Shown one piece after another: positions 57,214-64,000 of a stretch of DNA of 64,000 bases. Where the stretch lies: the NCBI RefSeq assembly GCF_947504215.1, contig NZ_CANNGO010000007.1, forward strand, positions 124,001-188,000, written 5' to 3'. Origin of the DNA: an uncultured Ruegeria sp. Its GTDB lineage: Bacteria; Pseudomonadota; Alphaproteobacteria; Rhodobacterales; Rhodobacteraceae. Numbering within the stretch: the first letter of the stretch is position 1; every line of letters begins with the position of its first letter. The notes below the pieces were generated by a model, which searched no databases, had not been told where the DNA came from, and was given only the letters and a program-made list of their open reading frames with translations. The translations under genes and the position numbers were made by a program.

Positions 57214-57975
57214 TCACGCGGCCGCATCCTGAGCGCCAACGATCAGGCCCAGGACGTCTTGAACGGAACTATCCGCGGTTTTGACAACGCCAACAGCGCG
57301 GCCCCGGCGTTGCACGTGAATGCGGTCGGATACTTCGAAGACATCATCCAGCGAGTGCGAAATCAGGATCACCGCCAACCCCTGCTCGCGAAGGGATTTG
57401 ATCAGCTTCAGGGTTCGGGCTGTTTCCTGCGGACCCAACGCGGCAGTGGGCTCATCCATCACCAGCAGGCGCAGGTCTTCGTGGTACACCGCGCGCGAAA
57501 TCGCGACGGCCTGACGTTGTCCGCCAGACAGGCTTTCCGTCATCACGTCCATTGACCTCAAACGCACGCCTAAACGTTCTTCCAGAACCCGGGCAGCCTC
57601 GGTCTTCATGCGTTTATTGTCCAGAAACGCCATGCCCAAGACGTTCTTGGTCAGTTCGTTTCCCAGGAACATATTGGCGGCAGGCGACAGGTGATCCGCC
57701 AGCGCAAGTGTCTGGTAAACCGCGTCAATCCCGTTAGCGATTGCGTCCGAGTGGCTGGACATCTCCAACGGCTGACCGTCCATCAAGATCCGCCCTTCGG
57801 TCGGCTGGTGAACACCGGTCAGGATCTTGATCAACGTCGATTTTCCCGCCCCGTTGTCACCAACGATGGCCAAAACTTCACCGGCATAGGCGGTCAGATC
57901 AACATCCTGCAGCGCCGTGACGCCGCCAAAGCGTTTGGTTATTCCCTGCATTTGAACCAATGGCTGATCGCTCAT
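57214..57975 (-). CDS. Sugar ABC transporter ATP-binding protein, single domain (FrcA-like)
   Basis: 253 residues from ATG 57975 (AGGAGG five bases upstream). One nucleotide-binding domain: Walker A GDNGAGKSTLIKIL, signature LSGGQRQAVAISRAV, Walker B LLVMDEPTAALGP, His in ILISHSLDDVFEV. Single-domain ATPases of this type occur in fructose (Frc) importers, unlike the double-domain RbsA type. It follows the large intercistronic hairpin. Confidence 0.92.
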   Translation of the reverse strand: MSDQPLVQMQGITKRFGGVTALQDVDLTAYAGEVLAIVGDNGAGKSTLIKILTGVHQPTEGRILMDGQPLEMSSHSDAIANGIDAVYQTLALADHLSPAANMFLGNELTKNVLGMAFLDNKRMKTEAARVLEERLGVRLRSMDVMTESLSGGQRQAVAISRAVYHEDLRLLVMDEPTAALGPQETARTLKLIKSLREQGLAVILISHSLDDVFEVSDRIHVQRRGRAVGVVKTADSSVQDVLGLIVGAQDAAA

Positions 57976-57988
57976 GGCTTCCTCCTTT

Positions 57989-58038
57989 GCGCAAAGCTTC
58001 ACCATGGCGGTCAAAAGACCGGTGTGATGGCTTTGCGC
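57989..58038 (-). other. Long intercistronic stem-loop between first binding protein and second ATPase
   Basis: GCGCAAAGC (57989-57997) pairs with GCTTTGCGC (58030-58038); inner TCAC/GTGA and CGGTC/GACCG stems continue it to an AAAA tip. It lies 57 bp after the stop of the binding-protein gene and just before the ribosome site of the next gene. It probably protects the upstream message. Confidence 0.65.
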
Positions 58039-58095
58039 TGTGTCATCTCTTTGGAAGGCAGCCCCGCCCCTGAACGGCAGAAGCTGCCAGAGTGG

Positions 58096-59142
58096 TTACT
58101 TGCCCCAGATCGTCACGTAAGCGTCGCGATATGGGCTGTCGGGGTCGAACTGGTTGCTATCACCCAGCTTGGCCAGACCTTCCTCGGTCACCAGCGCGGG
58201 CGACGTCACATAGCCCGAGCACGGCTCGCCCTGAATGGCGCGGTTCAGCTCATCCACAAGCTGCCAGCCCTGCAGATTTAGCGGTTCGGCCACGGTGATG
58301 GTCTGATAACTGCCACTGCGAATACGCTGGAACGCAGCCTCGGACCCATCGCCGGCCGAGCCGGCCTGCGGGCCGTCATCCGACGAAATTCCTGCGGCCG
58401 CCAGTGCAGGCCCCATGAAGTCGAAATACAGGTCATTGATCGCCAAAGCGTGCGTCCACTGATCTCCGTATTTCTGCAGAAGGCTGGTGGTCAGCGGCCC
58501 CATCCGGGCTGACGTATCAGCAATGGGCGTGTCGACATATTCCAATACCGTGCCACCTGCGGCCTCGATGGTTTCTTTGATGCGATCGGCCTTGTCGATG
58601 GCAATCTGATAGGTGGAGTCCGTAAAGATGATGGCCCCGACCGCATCCCCGCCATCATTCATCGCCCATTCCGCAGCAACTTCGGACACGGTCATCGCAT
58701 CGGTTGAGACATTGGCAAAGATACCGCCCGGTGCGTCGCAGCCGATCTTGGGGCCTGAGTGCCATGCGACCATCGGAATGTTCGCATTCACAACACCTTC
58801 AAGCGCAGCCTGCTGTTCGACGGCGTCGAAGCCATTGATGATGATCCCGTCTGGTTGCAAGGCCATTGCCTGACCGATGGCACCTGTGCGGCCCTGAATG
58901 GAACCGGCGCCGTCCAGCACGCGGACTTCCCAGCCGATGGCTCCGACCGCTTCCTCGACACCATTGGTGACGCCCAGAATGCCGCCGTTTTTCAGATCCC
59001 CTGCAACGACGACAATCGACTTGCCCTCGGCAGCTTTGGGGCCGCTTGTAGGTCCGTCAAAGGCGGTCTCGGCCATGACCGGTACACCCAGCCCCGTCAA
59101 CAGGGCGGCGGCGGATACCGCCATAAAAGTCCGTTTCAGCAT
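58096..59142 (-). CDS. Sugar ABC transporter periplasmic binding protein (first set)
   Basis: 348 residues from ATG 59142 with GGGAGGAG upstream. Signal peptide MLKRTFMAVSAAALLTGLG cleaved near VMA-ETA. Type I periplasmic-binding fold: KSIVVVAGDLKNGGILGVTN, LQPDGIIINGFDAVEQQAAL and YQTITVAEPLNLQGWQLVDE. Substrate unknown. With the permease at 59162 and the ATPase at 60193 it makes a full importer. Confidence 0.9.
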   Translation of the reverse strand: MLKRTFMAVSAAALLTGLGVPVMAETAFDGPTSGPKAAEGKSIVVVAGDLKNGGILGVTNGVEEAVGAIGWEVRVLDGAGSIQGRTGAIGQAMALQPDGIIINGFDAVEQQAALEGVVNANIPMVAWHSGPKIGCDAPGGIFANVSTDAMTVSEVAAEWAMNDGGDAVGAIIFTDSTYQIAIDKADRIKETIEAAGGTVLEYVDTPIADTSARMGPLTTSLLQKYGDQWTHALAINDLYFDFMGPALAAAGISSDDGPQAGSAGDGSEAAFQRIRSGSYQTITVAEPLNLQGWQLVDELNRAIQGEPCSGYVTSPALVTEEGLAKLGDSNQFDPDSPYRDAYVTIWGK

Positions 59143-59161
59143 AATCTCCTCCCTTATGCTT

Positions 59162-60181
59162 TTACTTGTTGGCGCCTTTGCGGCGCTGAGCGTAACCGGC
59201 AATCCCGATCGCAATCAGCAGCGTGACACCGTTGAACATCGGCTCGACCCAGAAGGATCCACCGAATTGCTGAATGCCCGAGATACCGACAGCCAGGATC
59301 GCGACACCCACAACTGTTCCCCAAACATTCACGCGTCCCGGCTTGATGGTGGTGGACCCCAAGAAGGCCCCGACCAAAGCAGGTAACAGGAATTCAAGAC
59401 CGACCGAGGCTTGCCCGATCCGTAGTTTCGATGCCAGCAACACCCCGGCAAATGCGGTGATCAGGCCCGATGACATAAACGCGCCAATGACAAACTTTCG
59501 CGTTGGAATACCGTTCAGCTGCGCGGCGCGCTGGTTGGCACCGATTGCATACAGATATCGGCCGATGGGCGTGTATTCCAGAATCAGCCACATCGCGACG
59601 GTGATGCCCAGCACGTAAAAGCCGGTGATGGGCAGGCCGAACACAAAGGTGCCGTTGATGGCGTAGAAACTGTCCGGCAACGCACCGACCATCTGACGAC
59701 CGCCCGTGTGCCACAGCGCCAGCGCGTACAGCACAGTGCCCGTGCCCAGAGTGGCGATAAAGCTGTCGATCTTTGCGACTTCGACAAGCAAACCGTTCAG
59801 GAAACCGGTCAACAAACCCAATGACAGAACGATCGCAACTGCAATTGGCCAAGGGATACCAAACGTCGTCTGCAATGAGATCGCCAGAATGTGCCACAGT
59901 ACGATCCCATACCCCACCGTCAGGTCGATACGTCCGGCCGCCATTGGGATCATGGCCCCAAGCGACAACAGCGCAATAATGGCCTTGTCCGAAATGATTG
60001 CCCGCAAATTCAGGAGTGTGGGAAAGGTATTGGGCAATAGGACCGAAAACAGAATGATCAGGAATCCGGTCAGAAGCACCAGCCCATAGACCGGAAGAAA
60101 GCGCAGTATCCGTGTTCTGAGCGAAGCGTTCTTCAACTCGGCCTTGGTAGGTTCCAGCGCATTGGATTCAAGCGATTGCAT
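59162..60181 (-). CDS. Sugar ABC transporter permease (CUT2, RbsC-like; first set)
   Basis: 339 residues, about ten helices. GRIDLTVGYGIVLWH, FIATLGTGTVLYALALWHTG and GANQRAAQLNGIPTRKF correspond to the cytoplasmic ATPase-coupling and helix-pair motifs of ribose-type permeases. Eleven bases after the ATPase stop. Confidence 0.92.
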   Translation of the reverse strand: MQSLESNALEPTKAELKNASLRTRILRFLPVYGLVLLTGFLIILFSVLLPNTFPTLLNLRAIISDKAIIALLSLGAMIPMAAGRIDLTVGYGIVLWHILAISLQTTFGIPWPIAVAIVLSLGLLTGFLNGLLVEVAKIDSFIATLGTGTVLYALALWHTGGRQMVGALPDSFYAINGTFVFGLPITGFYVLGITVAMWLILEYTPIGRYLYAIGANQRAAQLNGIPTRKFVIGAFMSSGLITAFAGVLLASKLRIGQASVGLEFLLPALVGAFLGSTTIKPGRVNVWGTVVGVAILAVGISGIQQFGGSFWVEPMFNGVTLLIAIGIAGYAQRRKGANK

Positions 60182-60192
60182 ATTCGTAGTCC

Positions 60193-61698
60193 TTAACTCG
60201 CAACGGCGTTCGAGGCCGAGGCGGCTTGTATGAGATTTTCTGTGGTCAGCTCAGTACCCATCAATTCACGCACGATCTGCCCTTGGCTGAAGACAATGGC
60301 GCGGTGACAGATGGCTGCAACTTCTTCAAAATCGGTCGAGACCACGATGATCCCGACGCCATCTTCCATTGCCCGATTCAATAACGCATAGATTTCCGCC
60401 TTGGCGCCGACATCGACGCCTGCAGTAGGATCCTCGCAGATCAACAAATTGCGTTTTGTTTCCAACCATCTGCCGATCACAACCTTTTGCTGGTTTCCGC
60501 CGGAAAGGCTTTCAATGGCCATGGTTTGATCATTCGGCGACAACGCGACATCCGCACCCACGCGGGCGGCGTTTTCTGTTTCTGTACGGTGGCTCATGAA
60601 AGATAGCAGTGTTCGCCCGAAGGCAGCGGGATTCAGGAATGTGTTCTCCCGGATGGTCAGCGACATCGCCACGGACTCCTCGGTCCTGTCCCGGGCAACC
60701 AGCCCGATCCCAGACGCCATAGCTGCTTGGGGAGAGGATAGATTGGGCGCTTCGCCACGCAGGGTGATCTGCCCATCGAACATTTCGGCCCCAAACAATG
60801 CACGAGAGACGTTTTCGTGCCCTGCCCCGCGCAGGCCGACCAGCCCCACGATCTCATTCGATTGCAGCTGGAAACTTACATTGTGAGCCGCGTCCATATT
60901 CAGGCCGCTGACCTGCAGGATGGTTTCGCCCGGCGGGTTGTCGGGCTTGATCACCTGGCGTGTCTTTCGGCCAACGATCATGTAAACAAGCTCTTCCGGC
61001 GTTGTATGATCAATGCTGCGCAACCCAACCAACTCACCATCGCGCAAAACCGCCACGCGGTCCGCGATCTGAAAAATCTCGTCCAGCCTGTGCGATACAT
61101 AGATCATGCCCACGCCCTGCTCTTTCAGCGGGCGCAGAGCTTCGAACAAGCGCTCAACCTCGTCTGCGGGCAGCGACGCGGTGGGTTCGTCCAGTACAAG
61201 ATAGTCGCAATCCACCGCCAAGGCGCGCGCAATGGCGACAAGCGATTTCTCGGTGCGCGAAAGATCCTGCACACGAGTTGTTGGATCAAATTCGCATCCA
61301 ACCTTATCCAGCGCTTGTTGGGCAAACTCATTCACTGTCTTCCAGTTGATAAGACCGTTCTTCCGAGAGTAGCCGAGCGCCAATGCAATGTTCTCGGCGA
61401 CCGTCATCCATTCGATCATCCCCAAATCTTGGTGAATGAACGCAACTGACTGACGCTCTCCAAAATCACCAGGGCTGTGTTCGTATGGGTGACCATCGAT
61501 CAAAACCCGACCTTCGTCGGCTTTGTGAATGCCACCAAGGATCTTGATGAGAGTGGATTTCCCGGCCCCGTTTTCACCCAACAAAGCAACGATCTCACCG
61601 CGTTCAATGTTCAGGGATACATCGCGCAAGGCATAGGTGCCTCCGAAATGCTTCTTTATCCCATCAAAGAACAGATTGCTTTGTGCAGTGCCGGGCAC
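60193..61698 (-). CDS. Sugar ABC transporter ATP-binding protein, two domains (RbsA/XylG-like; first set)
   Basis: 501 residues from GTG 61698 with GGAGG six bases upstream; the longer frame has no family match. First domain Walker A GENGAGKSTLIKIL and Walker B YLVLDEPTASLP with a weak signature LSRTEKSLVAIARAL. The second domain has the usual degenerate P-loop (GLRGAGHENVS) but a good LSGGNQQKVVIGRWL. Such asymmetry is normal for this family. First gene of the importer operon, divergent from the second LacI regulator. Confidence 0.92.
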   Translation of the reverse strand: MPGTAQSNLFFDGIKKHFGGTYALRDVSLNIERGEIVALLGENGAGKSTLIKILGGIHKADEGRVLIDGHPYEHSPGDFGERQSVAFIHQDLGMIEWMTVAENIALALGYSRKNGLINWKTVNEFAQQALDKVGCEFDPTTRVQDLSRTEKSLVAIARALAVDCDYLVLDEPTASLPADEVERLFEALRPLKEQGVGMIYVSHRLDEIFQIADRVAVLRDGELVGLRSIDHTTPEELVYMIVGRKTRQVIKPDNPPGETILQVSGLNMDAAHNVSFQLQSNEIVGLVGLRGAGHENVSRALFGAEMFDGQITLRGEAPNLSSPQAAMASGIGLVARDRTEESVAMSLTIRENTFLNPAAFGRTLLSFMSHRTETENAARVGADVALSPNDQTMAIESLSGGNQQKVVIGRWLETKRNLLICEDPTAGVDVGAKAEIYALLNRAMEDGVGIIVVSTDFEEVAAICHRAIVFSQGQIVRELMGTELTTENLIQAASASNAVAS

Positions 61699-61749
61699 TG
61701 TGGCCTCCTCCCAGATCGCGGTAACCCTGTTGCTCCTCAACAACGTGTT

Positions 61750-61765
61750 GAGTTACCCGTAACGT
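61750..61765. promoter_or_regulatory. Operator copy 1 for the second LacI regulator
   Basis: GAGTTACCCGTAACGT, with inverted GTTAC/GTAAC arms, 52 bp before the GTG of the ABC importer operon. Repeated exactly 58 bp away. Confidence 0.75.
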
Positions 61766-61807
61766 TACGTTAGCATTCTCGCAGCCCACTTGGTTGTCAA
61801 CAAAAAA

Positions 61808-61823
61808 GAGTTACCCGTAACGT
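61808..61823. promoter_or_regulatory. Operator copy 2 at the second LacI gene start
   Basis: Second exact GAGTTACCCGTAACGT, ending 2 bp before the regulator's ATG. Binding here would block its own transcription or translation start. Confidence 0.75.
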
Positions 61824-61825
61824 AA

Positions 61826-62875
61826 ATGAGCGACGATCCGGATAAATCTAATAGAAACAATAAAATAAGCCTGGCAGAAGTGGCCAAGGCTGCAGGCGTC
61901 TCCAAGATGACTGCAAGTCGAGTCTTGCGAGACGAAGGAGGTTTTTCGGAAAAGACACGTGCCAAGGTCATGGTAGAAGTCGATCGCTTGGGATACCTGC
62001 CGAATCGCTTGGCGACGGTGTTTGCGGGTGGCAAGAAATCGACGTTTGTCGGCGTCAGCATCCCGGAATTGGGCAATGAAATCTTCGCTCAGGTGCTCGA
62101 GGGCATTGACCGCAAACTGGGGGCATTTGGCCATCAGACGGTTCTGGGCCTGACCGAGCACGAAATCGACCACGAGGAAAAGTGGATCGAAACCGTTCTG
62201 TCCTGGCAACCTGCCGGGTTGATCGTCACCGGACGCTCACACAGCCCCAAAGCCATTCAAATGCTGCGCGGTGCAGGCATTCCCTTGGTGGAAATCTGGG
62301 ACTTCAATTCCAGCCCATTGGATATGTGCGTTGGCCTGAATCACTTTGATAGCGGTTACAGCATGGGGCGCTACCTTGCTGGGATGGAGTACCGAAAGTT
62401 TGGATATGTTGGCACGTCGCATGACGTCGCCAATGCCGCGACAGCGCGGCTGAACGGGTTCTCCAAGGCAATTGAAGACGCAAATGGGCGGCTTGAAAAA
62501 CAACTTTTGCTCAAGGATACCCCTGGCTTCTACACTGGTTTTTATGGGACCGAGCAGCTTTTGGCGGCCCATCGCGACATCGAAGCCATTTTCTATCAGA
62601 ACGACAACATGGCCATTGGCGGCCTGCAATACACCCAGAAGATTGGTCTTCGCGTGCCGGATGATATCGGTATCGCAGGATGGGGCGACTTGCCTATCTC
62701 GGCCATTCAGCCATACCGGTTGACATCTATCGCTGTGCCACATCTGAAAATCGGTCAAATCGCCGCCGAGATGGTTTTAGCGCAGATAAACGGAGAGCCC
62801 GTGAAATCCGCCAAAGACGTCGGGTTTAGGCTCATTCCTGGCAGCACGGTCTTGAAGCCTACAGCTCGCGCGTAG
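61826..62875 (+). CDS. LacI-family transcriptional repressor (second regulator)
   Basis: 349 residues. HTH SLAEVAKAAGVSKMTASRVL, hinge YLPNRLATVFAGGKKSTFVG, and an effector domain with EAIFYQNDNMAIGGLQYTQK and GIAGWGDLPISAIQPYRLT. Resembles GntR-type LacI proteins, and is a paralogue of, but distinct from, the regulator at 48-49 kb, with a different operator (GTTACCCGTAAC). It faces the double importer operon and probably represses it. Confidence 0.92.
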   Translation: MSDDPDKSNRNNKISLAEVAKAAGVSKMTASRVLRDEGGFSEKTRAKVMVEVDRLGYLPNRLATVFAGGKKSTFVGVSIPELGNEIFAQVLEGIDRKLGAFGHQTVLGLTEHEIDHEEKWIETVLSWQPAGLIVTGRSHSPKAIQMLRGAGIPLVEIWDFNSSPLDMCVGLNHFDSGYSMGRYLAGMEYRKFGYVGTSHDVANAATARLNGFSKAIEDANGRLEKQLLLKDTPGFYTGFYGTEQLLAAHRDIEAIFYQNDNMAIGGLQYTQKIGLRVPDDIGIAGWGDLPISAIQPYRLTSIAVPHLKIGQIAAEMVLAQINGEPVKSAKDVGFRLIPGSTVLKPTARA

Positions 62876-63014
62876 CAGTTTTCATAGCCGCTAGTCTAAG
62901 CCACTGATCCGACGCTAACTCGACATCACCCGAGCCATGAACAGCTGCATCTCCAGATTTGGACCCACAAGCGCGGACGTCTCAGCGTTGCGCGGCGGCG
63001 TGATGTTGAATGGC
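62876..63014. other. Region without recognisable gene
   Basis: No gene-like frame. An 88-codon plus-strand frame (62937-63203) overlaps the IS relic in another frame and has no family similarity. Confidence 0.5.
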
Positions 63015-63125
63015 TCTATACCGATCCGGGCTAACCGCGACATACGCCTGAATCGAGAGCTTCTACAGCAACCTGCGCGACGAGTTGCTCAAAGAGGAGC
63101 TGTACGGCGGCCTGGACGGTGCATT
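63015..63125 (+). pseudogene. IS3-type OrfB C-terminal relic
   Basis: TDPG-stop-P, then after a frame shift IESFYSNLRDELLKEEL. This matches the conserved ending of IS3-family OrfB (PGSPWENGYIESFNxxLRDELL) with the SPW position converted to a stop and bases lost between. It points in the plus direction. The DDE core is absent; nothing remains functional. Confidence 0.6.
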
Positions 63126-63379
63126 GGTCACTACGATATTGCCTCCGGTCGGGCCGAATTTTGGGCGGCTGGATTATTGCAGAAGGTAGTCCTGCAGCCG
63201 TAGAAAGCGCTCAGTTTCTTGTGTCACTTGGCTTTGCCCAGTTGGACATATCAAAGATCTACTGTTTTACAGTTTCCAACAATAAACGCGTCGTTCAATT
63301 TCGTGACGGGTAACGATACACGATGCAGGTAATGTCGCCACGCGTTGGAATACACTGCAGAAGCGCAACGGCGTTTCAC

Positions 63380-63393
63380 CCGGCATATGCCGG
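63380..63393. repeat. Perfect palindrome in the gap before the glutamine synthetase gene
   Basis: CCGGCATATGCCGG is a perfect 14-bp palindrome. Possibly an operator; no partner copy is seen in the window. Confidence 0.3.
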
Positions 63394-63443
63394 AAATTCA
63401 AAACACTCATCGAGCAACCGATGTGGATTGATCGCAGAGAACA

Positions 63444-63467
63444 GGGCCGCAGTTCAACCCGCGGCCC
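63444..63467 (-). terminator. Probable terminator after the glutamine synthetase-like gene
   Basis: GGGCCGC / GCGGCCC stem with a 10-nt loop, 22 bp past the stop codon at 63490. The T-run on the minus strand is weak. Confidence 0.55.
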
Positions 63468-63489
63468 CAATTCCGCCACCTGCATTTGA

Positions 63490-64000
63490 TCAGATATCCA
63501 GCGTGTGTTCTTTTTCCCAACGTGAAAAATGTGACACGAACGAGTTCCACTCCTGATGTTTCATCTTCAGGAATGCGCTCGAGAATTCCTGACCCATCAT
63601 CGCCTTCAGCTCGGTGTCCTTGTCATAGTCACGCAGGGCGTCGAGCATATTAAGCGGCAGCTTCGGCGCGTCGGTCACGGTGTGGCCCTCAGCATACATG
63701 TCGATATCATACCGCCGCCCCGGGTCTGCCTTGCTGCGAATGCCGGACAAGCCAGCGGCAATGATGACCGCCTGCAGCAAATAGGGGTTGGTTGCCCCAT
63801 CAGGCAGGCGCAACTCGAAACGGCCAGGCCCTGGCACCCGGACCATGTGGGTACGGTTGTTGCCTGTCCAGGTCACTGTGTTAGGCGCCCAGGTGGCGCC
63901 CGACATGGTACGCGGCGCATTGATACGCTTGTAGGAGTTCACGGTCGGGTTGGTGATGGCCGCCAATGCACTGGCATGCTTCATGATCCCACCCAAAAAG
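63490..64000 (-). CDS. Type III glutamate-ammonia ligase or gamma-glutamylmethylamide synthetase (C-terminus)
   Basis: The last 170 or so residues of a protein that continues past the right edge. GGIMKHASALAAITNPTVNS and YKRINAPRTMSGATWAPNT follow the glutamine-synthetase KHARAIxAFTNPTxNSYKR pattern, then the RVPGPGRFELRLPDGATNP strand holds the Arg and Glu of the active site. The variant TMSGATWAPNTVTWTGNNRT belongs to the GlnT/GmaS group, whose members make glutamine or gamma-glutamylmethylamide (methylamine use in roseobacters). The N-terminus and neighbours needed to choose are outside. Confidence 0.85.
   Translation of the reverse strand, partial: FLGGIMKHASALAAITNPTVNSYKRINAPRTMSGATWAPNTVTWTGNNRTHMVRVPGPGRFELRLPDGATNPYLLQAVIIAAGLSGIRSKADPGRRYDIDMYAEGHTVTDAPKLPLNMLDALRDYDKDTELKAMMGQEFSSAFLKMKHQEWNSFVSHFSRWEKEHTLDI

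Noticed and set aside
60193..61698. Degenerate second P-loop of the double ATPase as an inactivated gene
   Set aside because: A weak second Walker A with a good LSGGNQQ signature is the normal state of RbsA/XylG proteins.
62937..63203. 88-codon plus-strand frame
   Set aside because: The IS3 OrfB similarity is in other frames across the same bases; this frame gives no known pattern.

Overview
The window (about 58-60 % GC by eye) looks like chromosome of a marine alphaproteobacterium of the Rhodobacteraceae / Roseobacter group. Pointers are a complete Na+-NQR operon with separate nqrM-apbE, the folC-accD and gpmI-envC-ctpA blocks, many LacI/ABC sugar systems, phosphonate and sulfatase genes, and a hypothetical protein of a type I associate with Rhodobacteraceae. 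The species cannot be named from sequence alone. A rightward-reading tRNA-Pro(CGG) lies at 39.5 kb; no rRNA, CRISPR or intact transposase is present.

Layout. 0-9 kb: partial phosphonoacetaldehyde-type aldehyde dehydrogenase, TetR regulator, AEC carrier, fghA, sthA, a DUF188 protein, mtnA, an MFS transporter and zapE. 8.7-15 kb (minus strand): folC, accD, a CPBP membrane protease and a 1036-residue ABC-type protein. That last protein has a degenerate nucleotide-binding domain, a large insert and a C-terminal cyclic-nucleotide-type domain; it is the most unusual single gene here. 15-26.5 kb: two small hypotheticals, a DHA2-type exporter, gpmI-envC-ctpA, a DUF819 membrane protein coupled to a PLP lyase-like enzyme, and a sulfatase-fold hydrolase with a non-canonical active-site motif. 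26.5-38 kb: nqrM, apbE and a 61-residue membrane protein, then CBS protein, PPP phosphatase and two nucleotide-sugar genes, then nqrABCDEF. 38-39.5 kb: THUMP methyltransferase and the tRNA.

39.5-42 kb is a scrapyard next to the tRNA: the C-terminus of a decayed tyrosine recombinase fused to decayed IS3-type orfB and orfA, an orphan nucleotidyltransferase behind a double inverted-repeat operator, and an IS5-type relic. Another IS3 orfB scrap lies at 63.0 kb. Between them, 42-62.9 kb is almost entirely carbohydrate uptake and catabolism, so it may be an old island inserted at tRNA-Pro.

That block has two regulatory halves. The first LacI-family repressor (48-49 kb) has near-identical palindromes (core TGTGACCGGTCACA) in front of three units: a CUT1 ABC importer with cytochrome b561 and an SMP-30 lactonase; its own gene; and a five-gene catabolic operon. 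The catabolic operon encodes a beta-propeller protein, a PdxA-like dehydrogenase, an enolase-superfamily sugar-acid dehydratase, an L-2-keto-3-deoxyarabonate dehydratase-like enzyme and a 2-oxoglutarate semialdehyde dehydrogenase. I infer a non-phosphorylating, Weimberg-type route from a pentonate (most likely L-series) to 2-oxoglutarate. The second LacI regulator (61.8 kb) faces an operon of two complete ribose/fructose-type ABC importers and has two copies of GAGTTACCCGTAACGT in the shared promoter region. Stable stem-loops follow each solute-binding-protein gene. The window ends inside a type III glutamine synthetase or gamma-glutamylmethylamide synthetase gene.
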